The notes under the pieces were generated by a model. That model ran no database searches. It was not told the origin of the DNA and worked only from the letters and a program-made list of their open reading frames with translations. From NCBI GenBank assembly GCA_943913645.1, contig CALTYZ010000023.1:1-37576 (forward strand): DNA of 37,576 nucleotides. Reading direction: 5' to 3'. Every line of letters starts with the position of its first letter. Positions within the stretch are counted from its first letter, which is position 1. Positions 31,159 through 37,576 of this stretch are shown here, one piece after another. The DNA comes from an uncultured Corynebacterium sp. (lineage in GTDB: Bacteria; Actinomycetota; Actinomycetes; Mycobacteriales; Mycobacteriaceae). A program made the position numbers and the translations under genes.

Positions 31159-31542
31159 ATGACGCAACCGGACGGATCCGCGGTACGTATCGATGTGTGG
31201 CTGTGGGCGGTGCGAATCTTCAAAACCCGCAGTCAGGCCGCTGATGCGGTGCGCGCCGGGCACGTGAAGCTCAATACCCAAAGCGTCAAACCGGCTGCAC
31301 AAGTAGTGCCGGGTGATCAGGTTCGCGTGTGGAAGGACCACCGCTACCTCGAGTTCGAGGTCACCGCGACCGTGCGCAAGCGCGTGGGCGCACCAGTGGC
31401 GCGCCAGTGCTACATAGACCACTCACCGCCACCACCGCCGATGGACATCTTCGCGTCGATGCCGCGGCGTGACCGGGGAGCAGGACGGCCGACGAAGAAA
31501 GAACGCCGCGAAACCGATCGCCTGCTGGGACGACGTGCTTAG
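31159..31542 (+). CDS. S4-domain RNA-binding protein (HslR/Hsp15-like)
   Basis: The family binds structured RNA; E. coli Hsp15 binds stalled 50S subunits carrying nascent chains. The 127-residue protein starts with an S4 domain at about 8-70 (RIDVWLWAVRIFKTRSQAADAVRAGHVKLNTQSVKPAAQVVPGD). A basic tail follows with RRDRGAGRPTKKERRETDRLLGRR, typical of the Hsp15-like group. The end overlaps by four bases (31539-31542) the stop of the convergent alarmone-synthetase-like gene. No ribosome site is evident before the ATG, so translation is probably coupled to the preceding membrane-protein gene. Confidence 0.83.
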   Translation: MTQPDGSAVRIDVWLWAVRIFKTRSQAADAVRAGHVKLNTQSVKPAAQVVPGDQVRVWKDHRYLEFEVTATVRKRVGAPVARQCYIDHSPPPPPMDIFASMPRRDRGAGRPTKKERRETDRLLGRRA

Positions 31543-32606
31543 CGCGCCCCACGAAGCTGCTGCAACCTGCGAGTCAGGCGGGCGCGCCGTTCAGCGGGGC
31601 GATGCCCCGCCTCCGCGGTGCGCTCAATATGCTCGGTACCGAAACGATTGAGCAGTAAATCATCAACAAAGCGCACCTGGCCGGGAACAAACCGATACTC
31701 CAGCGAATGAGATACCGCCTCCATGTCGGCTGGATTGATCAGCTCACCGAGTGCTGCAACATCATCAATTCGGTGCGTACGCAACAACTCGTGCAAGAAG
31801 CGGTAGTCATCGACACGGGAGACAGGATACCGAGGCCCCAACACGATAGTCAGGATGCCAGGCAATGTTTCCGGCGACAGCTCAGCATCCACATCGGCTA
31901 CAGCGGCGCGGCCTTCCACACCACCCGTTGCTTTCGAATGAACCGGCTGCGCAATGTCAGCGATCTGGTCAAATTGTTGGTCGGCGAGTTCAATAAGACC
32001 TGCCGCCAGGGTGAACGCGCGATCAACCTGCGGGTCGAGCCCGCCGCTGCCCACGCGTTTGTAGCGGATATCGTGCTCAAACTCAGCCCAGGCATGCTGC
32101 AACACGGTGCGAATCTGTAGCTCGACAACGGTGCCTGCATACGCCTCTAACCCTTCGGTGTGGTCGGTGATTCGCACGATTAGGTGGTGGGATCCGTAGC
32201 CAAACCCGCCGGAGACGCGGGTCTCTTCGGCCTTGTTCACGCTGCGCAGCACCTCGAACTGGTCCGCCAGCAGCCGTTGCACCGCAGGAATCTCAGTGGA
32301 GTGCAGCACCGTCACCCGCGCCCCAATGATGTCGCGGATGTCGTTCCATGGGTCGGGGTAGGCAGGTGTGCCGTCATCACGCAGCTTGCGTGCCTTGGCT
32401 TTGAGCGACGGCCACGTTTTCACGCGCACATCAACCCGGTCGAAATTGATTCCCGCATCAAGCATTAACTCATGCAGTGCGCCGCGTAACTGCGATGTGA
32501 TGTCAGGGTTCGCCTCCAACCAGGAAAAATACGTCGAACCAAGGCGCGCGATCGTCGCGTCCGGGACCTTTTTGCCGCTCGATTCCTGCGTGTCTTCTGC
32601 GTTCAC
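31539..32606 (-). CDS. RelA/SpoT-domain protein, small alarmone synthetase-like (RelS-type)
   Basis: The protein carries a RelA/SpoT nucleotidyltransferase domain, which transfers pyrophosphate from ATP to GTP or GDP to make (p)ppGpp. The 355 residues lack an HD hydrolase domain and the TGS/ACT region, so it is a single-function type. Visible motifs are VKTWPSLKAKARKL (62-75), DIRDIIGARVTVL (89-101), GGFGYGSHHLIVR (133-145) and VELQIRTVLQHAWAEFEHDIRYK (161-183). After about 190 comes a further helical region of about 160 residues. The GTG at 32606 lies four bases after the treY stop, so it is probably coupled to treY. As I recall, C. glutamicum has a RelS protein encoded beside treY. Product specificity is not readable. 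Confidence 0.82.
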   Translation of the reverse strand: MNAEDTQESSGKKVPDATIARLGSTYFSWLEANPDITSQLRGALHELMLDAGINFDRVDVRVKTWPSLKAKARKLRDDGTPAYPDPWNDIRDIIGARVTVLHSTEIPAVQRLLADQFEVLRSVNKAEETRVSGGFGYGSHHLIVRITDHTEGLEAYAGTVVELQIRTVLQHAWAEFEHDIRYKRVGSGGLDPQVDRAFTLAAGLIELADQQFDQIADIAQPVHSKATGGVEGRAAVADVDAELSPETLPGILTIVLGPRYPVSRVDDYRFLHELLRTHRIDDVAALGELINPADMEAVSHSLEYRFVPGQVRFVDDLLLNRFGTEHIERTAEAGHRPAERRARLTRRLQQLRGAR

Positions 32607-32610
32607 CTCG

Positions 32611-35154
32611 CTACAACCGTCCTGCTTCAGTCAGCTGCTGAGCAACCAGCAGGGCAGTGGGAAGCACGTTGAAAAGCTCTGCAACTCGCACAGTTCCCGC
32701 AAATGCGCGGCCGCTGAAGCAGTCGGTCCACCGACCCGCCGGCAACTGCACTGTTGTTTCACCCCAGCCGCCGCGAGCCGCCAACTTCAGCGGCATACGA
32801 GTCGCGCACGCGATCACACTCAAACCACTGACGGTTGCGTCCCCGCGTGCCAAACCAATCAGGTGCTCATGCGCCTCACCAACAGCAAACACCGCCTGGT
32901 GCTCGCCGTGAAGAAACACATCCGCGTACTCACGGCGTAGGTGCAGCCCCTCACGAATGATGAGTTGCTTTGCTCGGTCCGCTGCCGCACCACATAACCC
33001 AGACAGCCCGGCCACAGTATCAGTATCAGCACCAGCAGCATGCAGGTAGGAACTGAGTTCGAAATGATCAGCCTGCCGCGCCGAGACGTACTGCTGCAAT
33101 GCCTGGTCACGGGCCGTGTAGTCCACGAACCTCCGGTTGTCCGGATCCACAAGGGAATAATCCATGAACTCTTGGCCCTGGTACGTATCGGGAATACCCG
33201 CACCCGCCAACTGGAGAACCTTGCGCCCCAAAGAAACCTGCACACCAGCAGCGTCAAGACGCACGACGAACTCCGAGATCATCGTCGCAGCCGGGCCAGA
33301 CAGCAGCGCATCAACCCAATCCAATATTCGCCGCTCAAAGCCAACCTGCGCATCAAACCAGGAAGAATAAACCCCAGCTTCGCGTACCGCCTTGACCGTA
33401 TACACATGCAGGCGCTCACGCAGCGCCTCGGTGACCTCCCCATCGGCAGGCCACACCCCGAGCACATTCTGGAAAAGAAAATGCGCCGTCGCGGTATCAG
33501 GTGGCGGCACCATTGCTATGACTTGGCGCACCAACTCCGCAAACTCATCAGCGACTTCAGTAAGCGCGAGCATTCGTGCCCGCGTGTCCTCCGTGCGCTT
33601 CGTGTCATGCGTGGTCAACGTCGTCATCGCTGCAGGCCACAATTGCGCGCGCTCCTGCTGCAAAAGATGAAACTCCGCAGCACCCACGCCGAAACGCCCC
33701 GGAGCCCCACCGACCTCCTGCAGGGCGACCAGCCGGCTCGCGCGGTAGAACAACGTGTCCTCCACACCTTTCGCCATGACAGCCCCGCACACCTGCGCAA
33801 AACGATTCTTCGCCTCCCCCTCTGCAAGCAGGGCAGCAGCAATCAGATCAAGAGCATCATTTCGAGACGGGAAGCGCCTTGCCATCTCCGCAATCACAGT
33901 CGACGTGATGCGCGACAGCGACCGATAATCAGCACGGTACACCGGAATCGCCGCCACCAGCTCGATCACAGTCGAGGTGAGGTCTTCATCAGCGACCTGC
34001 TGGCCCGCCGTCGAAAAGTTATCCCTGCGTATCGCGCGCACAAGTCGGCGCACCTCGGCCCCAAGCTCGGCGCCAGCAACCTCACGCTTCAACTGGTGCG
34101 CCGCCGCATCGATCGCACGCTCATCCCACGTGGAACCCGATTGCTGCAGTGCAAGCATGCTCAGCGTGTCCTCCGCAGCACGATTGACAAACACCCCATC
34201 GAGCTCGCGCAACGCATCATAGCCAGTAGTGCCATCCACATGCAGGCGCGGATCGAGCGGCTCAGTCACACCGAGAATTTTCTCCACCACCAGCCACCGA
34301 TCCTGCCCAATCAGACCACGCAGCCGGGTGAGGTATTCAAACGGATTCGTCAACCCGTCCGGATGATCCACGCGAATACCGTCAATGAGATCCTCTGCGA
34401 TCAGTTGACGCAACACGCGATGGGTGTGCTCAAACACCAGCGGATCTTCCTGGCGAATACCAGCAAGCCCATTGACAGAAAAAAACCTGCGATACGAAAT
34501 GACCCCGTCGCGCCAAAACATCAACCGGTAGGACTGACGCTCATACACCTCGCGAGGATCGTCCGCGAGCGAGGTGTAACTGCCCGGCGCCAAAGGAAAG
34601 CAACTCTCGTAATAGCGCAGCACGTCTTCGCCCTCAGGAGCAACACCATCCGGAAACTCCTCAGACCCCAGATGGACAAGCTCTAGCTTGTCCTCATCAC
34701 CCGGCGCGCCCAACACAGGCAACCCCAGCTTGCCTGCAGCACCATTGTCCTCGTGCCAATCAATATCGAAGTAGCCCTCGAACGCCGATTCCCGGCCGTG
34801 TTTCAGCACATCCCACCACCACCTGTTTTTCAGGGGATCTGCCACCCCAAGGTGGTTGGGTACCACATCGAGCACTAAACCCAGCCCCGCCTCATGCGCA
34901 ATGTGGGCAAGTGTTCGCAGCCCCTCGATGCCACCAAGCTCAGGGTTGATTTCGGTCGGGTCGGTGACATCGTAGTTGTGGTTGGACCCGTGCACCGCAG
35001 TAAAAATCGGGGAGAGGTAGAGATGCGACACACCAAGGCTACGCAGGTAGGGGACCTGTTCTGCGGCCTCGGCGAATCCGAATGCCCGCCCTGAGGGGTC
35101 CGCGCCGGGACCCCGCAACTGGAGGCGATACGTTGAAGTGATGGGCCGGCGCAT
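32611..35154 (-). CDS. treY: TreY, maltooligosyltrehalose synthase
   Basis: TreY turns the reducing-end alpha-1,4 bond of maltodextrins into the alpha,alpha-1,1 bond of trehalose; TreZ then releases trehalose. The 847-residue protein begins with the family signature STYRLQLRGP and LGVSHLYLSPIFTAVHGSNHNYDVTDP (40-66). It contains LDVVPNHLGV (95-104), a nucleophile-region Asp263 in DGIRVDHPDGL, and the acid/base Glu291 in VVEKILG. TTHDTKRTEDTRAR and PDTYQGQEFMDYSLVDPDNRR follow later. A GAGAGGAAGG ribosome site lies about 10 bases before the ATG. It follows the exonuclease gene by 39 bases and is followed by the alarmone-synthetase-like gene after 4 bases. Confidence 0.96.
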   Translation of the reverse strand: MRRPITSTYRLQLRGPGADPSGRAFGFAEAAEQVPYLRSLGVSHLYLSPIFTAVHGSNHNYDVTDPTEINPELGGIEGLRTLAHIAHEAGLGLVLDVVPNHLGVADPLKNRWWWDVLKHGRESAFEGYFDIDWHEDNGAAGKLGLPVLGAPGDEDKLELVHLGSEEFPDGVAPEGEDVLRYYESCFPLAPGSYTSLADDPREVYERQSYRLMFWRDGVISYRRFFSVNGLAGIRQEDPLVFEHTHRVLRQLIAEDLIDGIRVDHPDGLTNPFEYLTRLRGLIGQDRWLVVEKILGVTEPLDPRLHVDGTTGYDALRELDGVFVNRAAEDTLSMLALQQSGSTWDERAIDAAAHQLKREVAGAELGAEVRRLVRAIRRDNFSTAGQQVADEDLTSTVIELVAAIPVYRADYRSLSRITSTVIAEMARRFPSRNDALDLIAAALLAEGEAKNRFAQVCGAVMAKGVEDTLFYRASRLVALQEVGGAPGRFGVGAAEFHLLQQERAQLWPAAMTTLTTHDTKRTEDTRARMLALTEVADEFAELVRQVIAMVPPPDTATAHFLFQNVLGVWPADGEVTEALRERLHVYTVKAVREAGVYSSWFDAQVGFERRILDWVDALLSGPAATMISEFVVRLDAAGVQVSLGRKVLQLAGAGIPDTYQGQEFMDYSLVDPDNRRFVDYTARDQALQQYVSARQADHFELSSYLHAAGADTDTVAGLSGLCGAAADRAKQLIIREGLHLRREYADVFLHGEHQAVFAVGEAHEHLIGLARGDATVSGLSVIACATRMPLKLAARGGWGETTVQLPAGRWTDCFSGRAFAGTVRVAELFNVLPTALLVAQQLTEAGRL

Positions 35155-35193
35155 GCTGGCGAGACCTTCCTCTCATTTCTGTCATTGGGGCGC

Positions 35194-36594
35194 TTAGCCG
35201 ATGGCTGTGTAGAGCTCCTCAGCTGACCAGATCTGAATGTCTTGGCCATTTTCTTGCAGCTTACGGGCGCGTTTTTCCTTGGAGGTCGTTGTCGCCCATT
35301 CGCCAGCGACGAGGATAGTAGTTTTCTTGGTCACATTCTTCCCCACCTGTCCGCCAAGCTCTGCGATCTTCGCCCACAACTCACCTTTATCGTGCGGCTC
35401 AAAGTCCCCGGTGAGCGTGACGTGCTCACCGTACAGCGGCGAGTTCGGGTCCGCGTGGGGGTTCGGTTCGGGCACCGTGTCTGGGGTAGCAACCGCTTGC
35501 CACGGAGCGTTTTGACGCTGGCGGGAAGCCCCGCTGTTCGCCTCGGGTTCCTTGGCTCCCGCCGGTGTATGTTTGCCGTCTTGGTTGCTGCCGTGCGGCG
35601 TCGCCACAGCTGCCACCGCCGCAGTGAAACCGCCTTCAGCGACGCGTTGGGCTTGCAAGGCCCGTGTTGCACCCGAGCGGTCACGCAGGACAGGGGTCAC
35701 CCGCGCAGCACCGATTGAGCCGAGCGCGAATCCAGCGTCGTGGACGAAGCTCATCAGTGTTCCTTCGTGGGACGTGCGCCGAGCCAACCCCACCATCACA
35801 CCAGCGCAAGCGGCTGCATCCGCACACGCGTCATGGTGGTTATCGAGCGCAACGGCAAAAAACTCAGCAAGGGTAGGCAGCCGATGATTGACTACGTCGA
35901 GCTGTGCGGCACGTGCCTGAGCGAGGCTGCAGGCAAACATCATCGGTGGGATTGGAGTGCCGGTGGCCACACAGGCGTTGCGCAGCGCAGTCGCATCAAA
36001 CTGAGCGTTATGTGCAACGAGAGGAAGATCCCCAACGAACTCGACTACACGGGCAATAAGCTCACCTACGTGTGGTGCGTCGGCCACTGCGTCGCGAGTA
36101 ATTCCGTGAAGATCAACGTTATACGGGTCAAATTCGTCCATTCCTTGTGGTGGTTTACACAACCAAGACACCCGCTCGACTTCTTCGCCGTCGACCACCT
36201 TGACCATGCCAATTTGGCAGATCGAGGCCCACTGCTGATTCGCAGTTTCCACATCAAAGGCGACGAAACTGAACCCGGGTATGCCAGCGGCACCGTCCAG
36301 GCTCTCCGCATCTGGCAGATCGCCCCTGCGTGCTGCGGAAATCAGTGACGCCAGCTGCGCAGGGCCCTGCGTGTCGCCTGGACTGAAGGCGATTGCGTGA
36401 GTGGTATTTCCCGCGGTCACAAGCAGGTAACCAGGATCCCAAGCGTCACCTGGGTCGGGTTGCACATCGGTGATATCGGCCAAGGCGATGCTGCGCGGTC
36501 GAGCGTCACCGCGCAGCGACGCTGTTAAGTCGGTCGGGGAGGCGATGAGCTCCTCGCTGGACACGGATATGCGTGCGCCGTGCGATGCAATCAT
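35194..36594 (-). CDS. DEDDh exonuclease with C-terminal BRCT domain (DNA polymerase III epsilon-like)
   Basis: The product is a predicted 3'-5' exonuclease acting on DNA or RNA. The 466 residues fall into three parts. Residues 1-90 look like a bacterial PH-like domain (ARISVSSEELIASP to SLISAARR). Residues about 107-272 are a DnaQ-type DEDDh nuclease with Asp114 and Glu116 in FVAFDVETA, Asp200 in HNAQFD, and His254 and Asp259 in HHDACADA. Residues about 390-466 are a BRCT domain (YGEHVTLTGDFEPHDKGELWAKI to GQDIQIWSAEELYTAIG), as found in NAD-dependent ligases. The linker is Ala/Gln/Pro-rich. The ATG is preceded by TACCCT with a 7-base gap. Its place between treX and treY gives no clue to function. 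Confidence 0.85.
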   Translation of the reverse strand: MIASHGARISVSSEELIASPTDLTASLRGDARPRSIALADITDVQPDPGDAWDPGYLLVTAGNTTHAIAFSPGDTQGPAQLASLISAARRGDLPDAESLDGAAGIPGFSFVAFDVETANQQWASICQIGMVKVVDGEEVERVSWLCKPPQGMDEFDPYNVDLHGITRDAVADAPHVGELIARVVEFVGDLPLVAHNAQFDATALRNACVATGTPIPPMMFACSLAQARAAQLDVVNHRLPTLAEFFAVALDNHHDACADAAACAGVMVGLARRTSHEGTLMSFVHDAGFALGSIGAARVTPVLRDRSGATRALQAQRVAEGGFTAAVAAVATPHGSNQDGKHTPAGAKEPEANSGASRQRQNAPWQAVATPDTVPEPNPHADPNSPLYGEHVTLTGDFEPHDKGELWAKIAELGGQVGKNVTKKTTILVAGEWATTTSKEKRARKLQENGQDIQIWSAEELYTAIG

Positions 36595-36601
36595 GGACCC
36601 T

Positions 36602-36607
36602 AGGGTA
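36602..36607 (-). promoter_or_regulatory. -10 hexamer of the exonuclease-BRCT gene (leaderless start)
   Basis: On the - strand TACCCT is followed by AGGGTCC and then the ATG at 36594. It lies in the 32-base gap after the treX stop, so the gene can be transcribed on its own. Confidence 0.45.
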
Positions 36608-36626
36608 GTGCCTTTGGGAACACACT

Positions 36627-37576
36627 CTATTTGGCTGGCTGTTCGACCTGTTTGAGCACGAGCGTCGAGCGAGCTGGCACCGTCACAGAGTCCCCGGCAC
36701 CGATAACCGCCTTTTCTACCGGGTAGCCGAGCGGTTCTGTGGTGTCGATCAAGACCTCCCAGTGGCTCCCGAACTGTTTCGGTGGAGCCGTGAAGTCAAT
36801 ATCTTCATAGTGAGCGTTGAACATCAACACAAACGAGTCATCGGTGACCTTGCGACCCCGCCGGTCCGATTCTGAAATAGCGTTCCCGTTGAGAAACACC
36901 ATCAGCGCTTTGCCAAAGGCGTAGTCCCAGTCCGACTGCGTCATCATCCGGCCGTCGGGCACGAGCCAAGCGATCTCGCGTCCTTCCACATCTTCACCCA
37001 ACGCACCGCCAGTGAGGAAGCGGCGGCGGCGAAAGACCGGGTGGGCTTTCCGAATCGCTATCAAGCGCTTGGTAAAGCCGTGGAGATCTTCCGCCTCCGC
37101 GAGCCGGTCCCACTTCATCCAGGCGATCTCGTTGTCCTGACAGTAGACGTTATTGTTGCCGCCCTGGGTGCGCGCAAATTCATCACCGTGGGCAATCATC
37201 GGCGTGCCCTGAGAAAGCAGCAGGGTAGTCAAAAAGTTGCGGCGCTGCTGTGCCCGTAGTTTTTGTATCTCCGGGTTATCGGTGGGGCCTTCTTCGCCGC
37301 AATTCCACGAGCGGTTATGGCTTTCACCATCCCGGTTGTCCTCGCCATTGGCCTCGTTGTGTTTTTCGTTGTAGCTGACCAGATCGTTGAGCGTGAACCC
37401 GTCATGGGCAGTAATGAAGTTGATTGAGTGAGCTGGGCGGCGACCATTGTGCTGGTACAGGTCCGATGAGCCGGTCAGCCGTGAGGCGAACTCACCGAGT
37501 GTCGCGGGCTCGCCGCGCCAAAAGTCGCGCATGGTGTCGCGGTACTTGCCGTTCCACTCGCTCCACAGGGCGGGGA
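36627..37576 (-). CDS. treX: TreX/GlgX, glycogen debranching enzyme (5' end missing)
   Basis: This is the C-terminal part of a GH13 debranching enzyme (isoamylase type) that hydrolyses alpha-1,6 branches of glycogen and supplies linear maltodextrins to TreY. The frame is open to the right edge of the window, where PALWSEWNGKYRDTMRDFWRG is typical GlgX/TreX sequence. About 316 codons are present. NFITAHDGFTLNDLVSYNEKHNEANGEDNRDGESHN and GTPMIAHGDEFARTQGGNNNVYCQDNEIAWMKW are the strongest family segments. A C-terminal beta domain ends with GAGDSVTVPARSTLVLKQ. Both glgX and treX names are in use; the nearby treY and treZ favour treX. Confidence 0.95.
   Translation of the reverse strand, partial: PALWSEWNGKYRDTMRDFWRGEPATLGEFASRLTGSSDLYQHNGRRPAHSINFITAHDGFTLNDLVSYNEKHNEANGEDNRDGESHNRSWNCGEEGPTDNPEIQKLRAQQRRNFLTTLLLSQGTPMIAHGDEFARTQGGNNNVYCQDNEIAWMKWDRLAEAEDLHGFTKRLIAIRKAHPVFRRRRFLTGGALGEDVEGREIAWLVPDGRMMTQSDWDYAFGKALMVFLNGNAISESDRRGRKVTDDSFVLMFNAHYEDIDFTAPPKQFGSHWEVLIDTTEPLGYPVEKAVIGAGDSVTVPARSTLVLKQVEQPAK

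Noticed and set aside
33040..34686. A 548-codon open frame on the + strand opposite treY
   Set aside because: It is exactly antisense to treY, has no recognisable domain, is very rich in Arg, His and Pro, and has no plausible start signal. Long antisense frames are common opposite GC-rich genes.
1..37576. Mobile elements, prophage, CRISPR arrays, rRNA or tRNA genes
   Set aside because: I found no transposase or integrase, no regularly spaced repeats, no tRNA-like cloverleaf and no rRNA sequence. Gene order and composition look native throughout.

Overview
The window is a stretch of chromosome from a mycolic-acid-type actinobacterium, almost certainly a Corynebacterium. The evidence is the gene order murG-murC-ftsQ-ftsZ-pgeF-yggS-sepF-yggT-divIVA-ileS, the Wag31-type DivIVA, an MTB12-like lipoprotein, a DinX-like DNA polymerase IV, the actinobacterial ileS T-box leader, and the TreX/TreY/TreZ trehalose genes. 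Base composition is moderately high in GC throughout by eye. I see no insertion sequence, prophage, CRISPR array, rRNA or tRNA. It reads as conserved core genome, so most genes are ordinary; the more interesting signals are in the regulatory DNA.

Region 1 (1-7957, + strand) is the division and cell-wall cluster. It holds the end of murG, then murC and ftsQ, an intergenic region with a MerR-type inverted repeat in front of ftsZ, then pgeF, the PLP-binding protein yggS, sepF, yggT and divIVA. Region 2 (7958-11461) is ileS behind a translational T-box riboswitch. Region 3 (11497-14545) has DNA polymerase IV (+), asparaginase (-) and an MTB12-like lipoprotein (+). Region 4 (14558-17293, - strand) is a lipoprotein gene followed by an ABC-F ATPase. 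Region 5 (17390-19432, + strand) is an lspA-rluD-membrane protein operon. Region 6 (19569-23358, + strand) is a MacAB-like tripartite-style exporter: an HlyD-type lipoprotein adaptor, an ATPase and a MacB/FtsX-fold permease. Region 7 (23439-28478, + strand) is dnaE and ilvA. Region 8 (28495-37576) carries treZ, treY and the end of treX on the - strand. A PH-like/exonuclease/BRCT gene sits between treX and treY, an alarmone-synthetase-like gene lies directly after treY, and a + strand block (YigZ, a 78-residue membrane protein, an S4 RNA-binding protein) lies between treZ and the rest.

The genes connect through envelope growth. MurG and MurC make the peptidoglycan precursor. FtsQ, FtsZ, SepF and DivIVA place and drive septation and polar growth. 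LspA matures the three lipoproteins encoded here. TreX, TreY and TreZ convert glycogen-type glucans to trehalose, the carrier sugar for mycolates.

The most consistent unlisted signal is a shared start-site layout. Many genes that begin a transcript have a TANNNT -10 hexamer followed by six to eight bases and then the start codon, with no Shine-Dalgarno sequence. This suggests leaderless mRNAs for pgeF, yggT, dinB, the 16286-17293 lipoprotein gene, lspA, dnaE, ilvA, treZ, the 78-residue membrane protein and the exonuclease gene. YigZ has a looser match.
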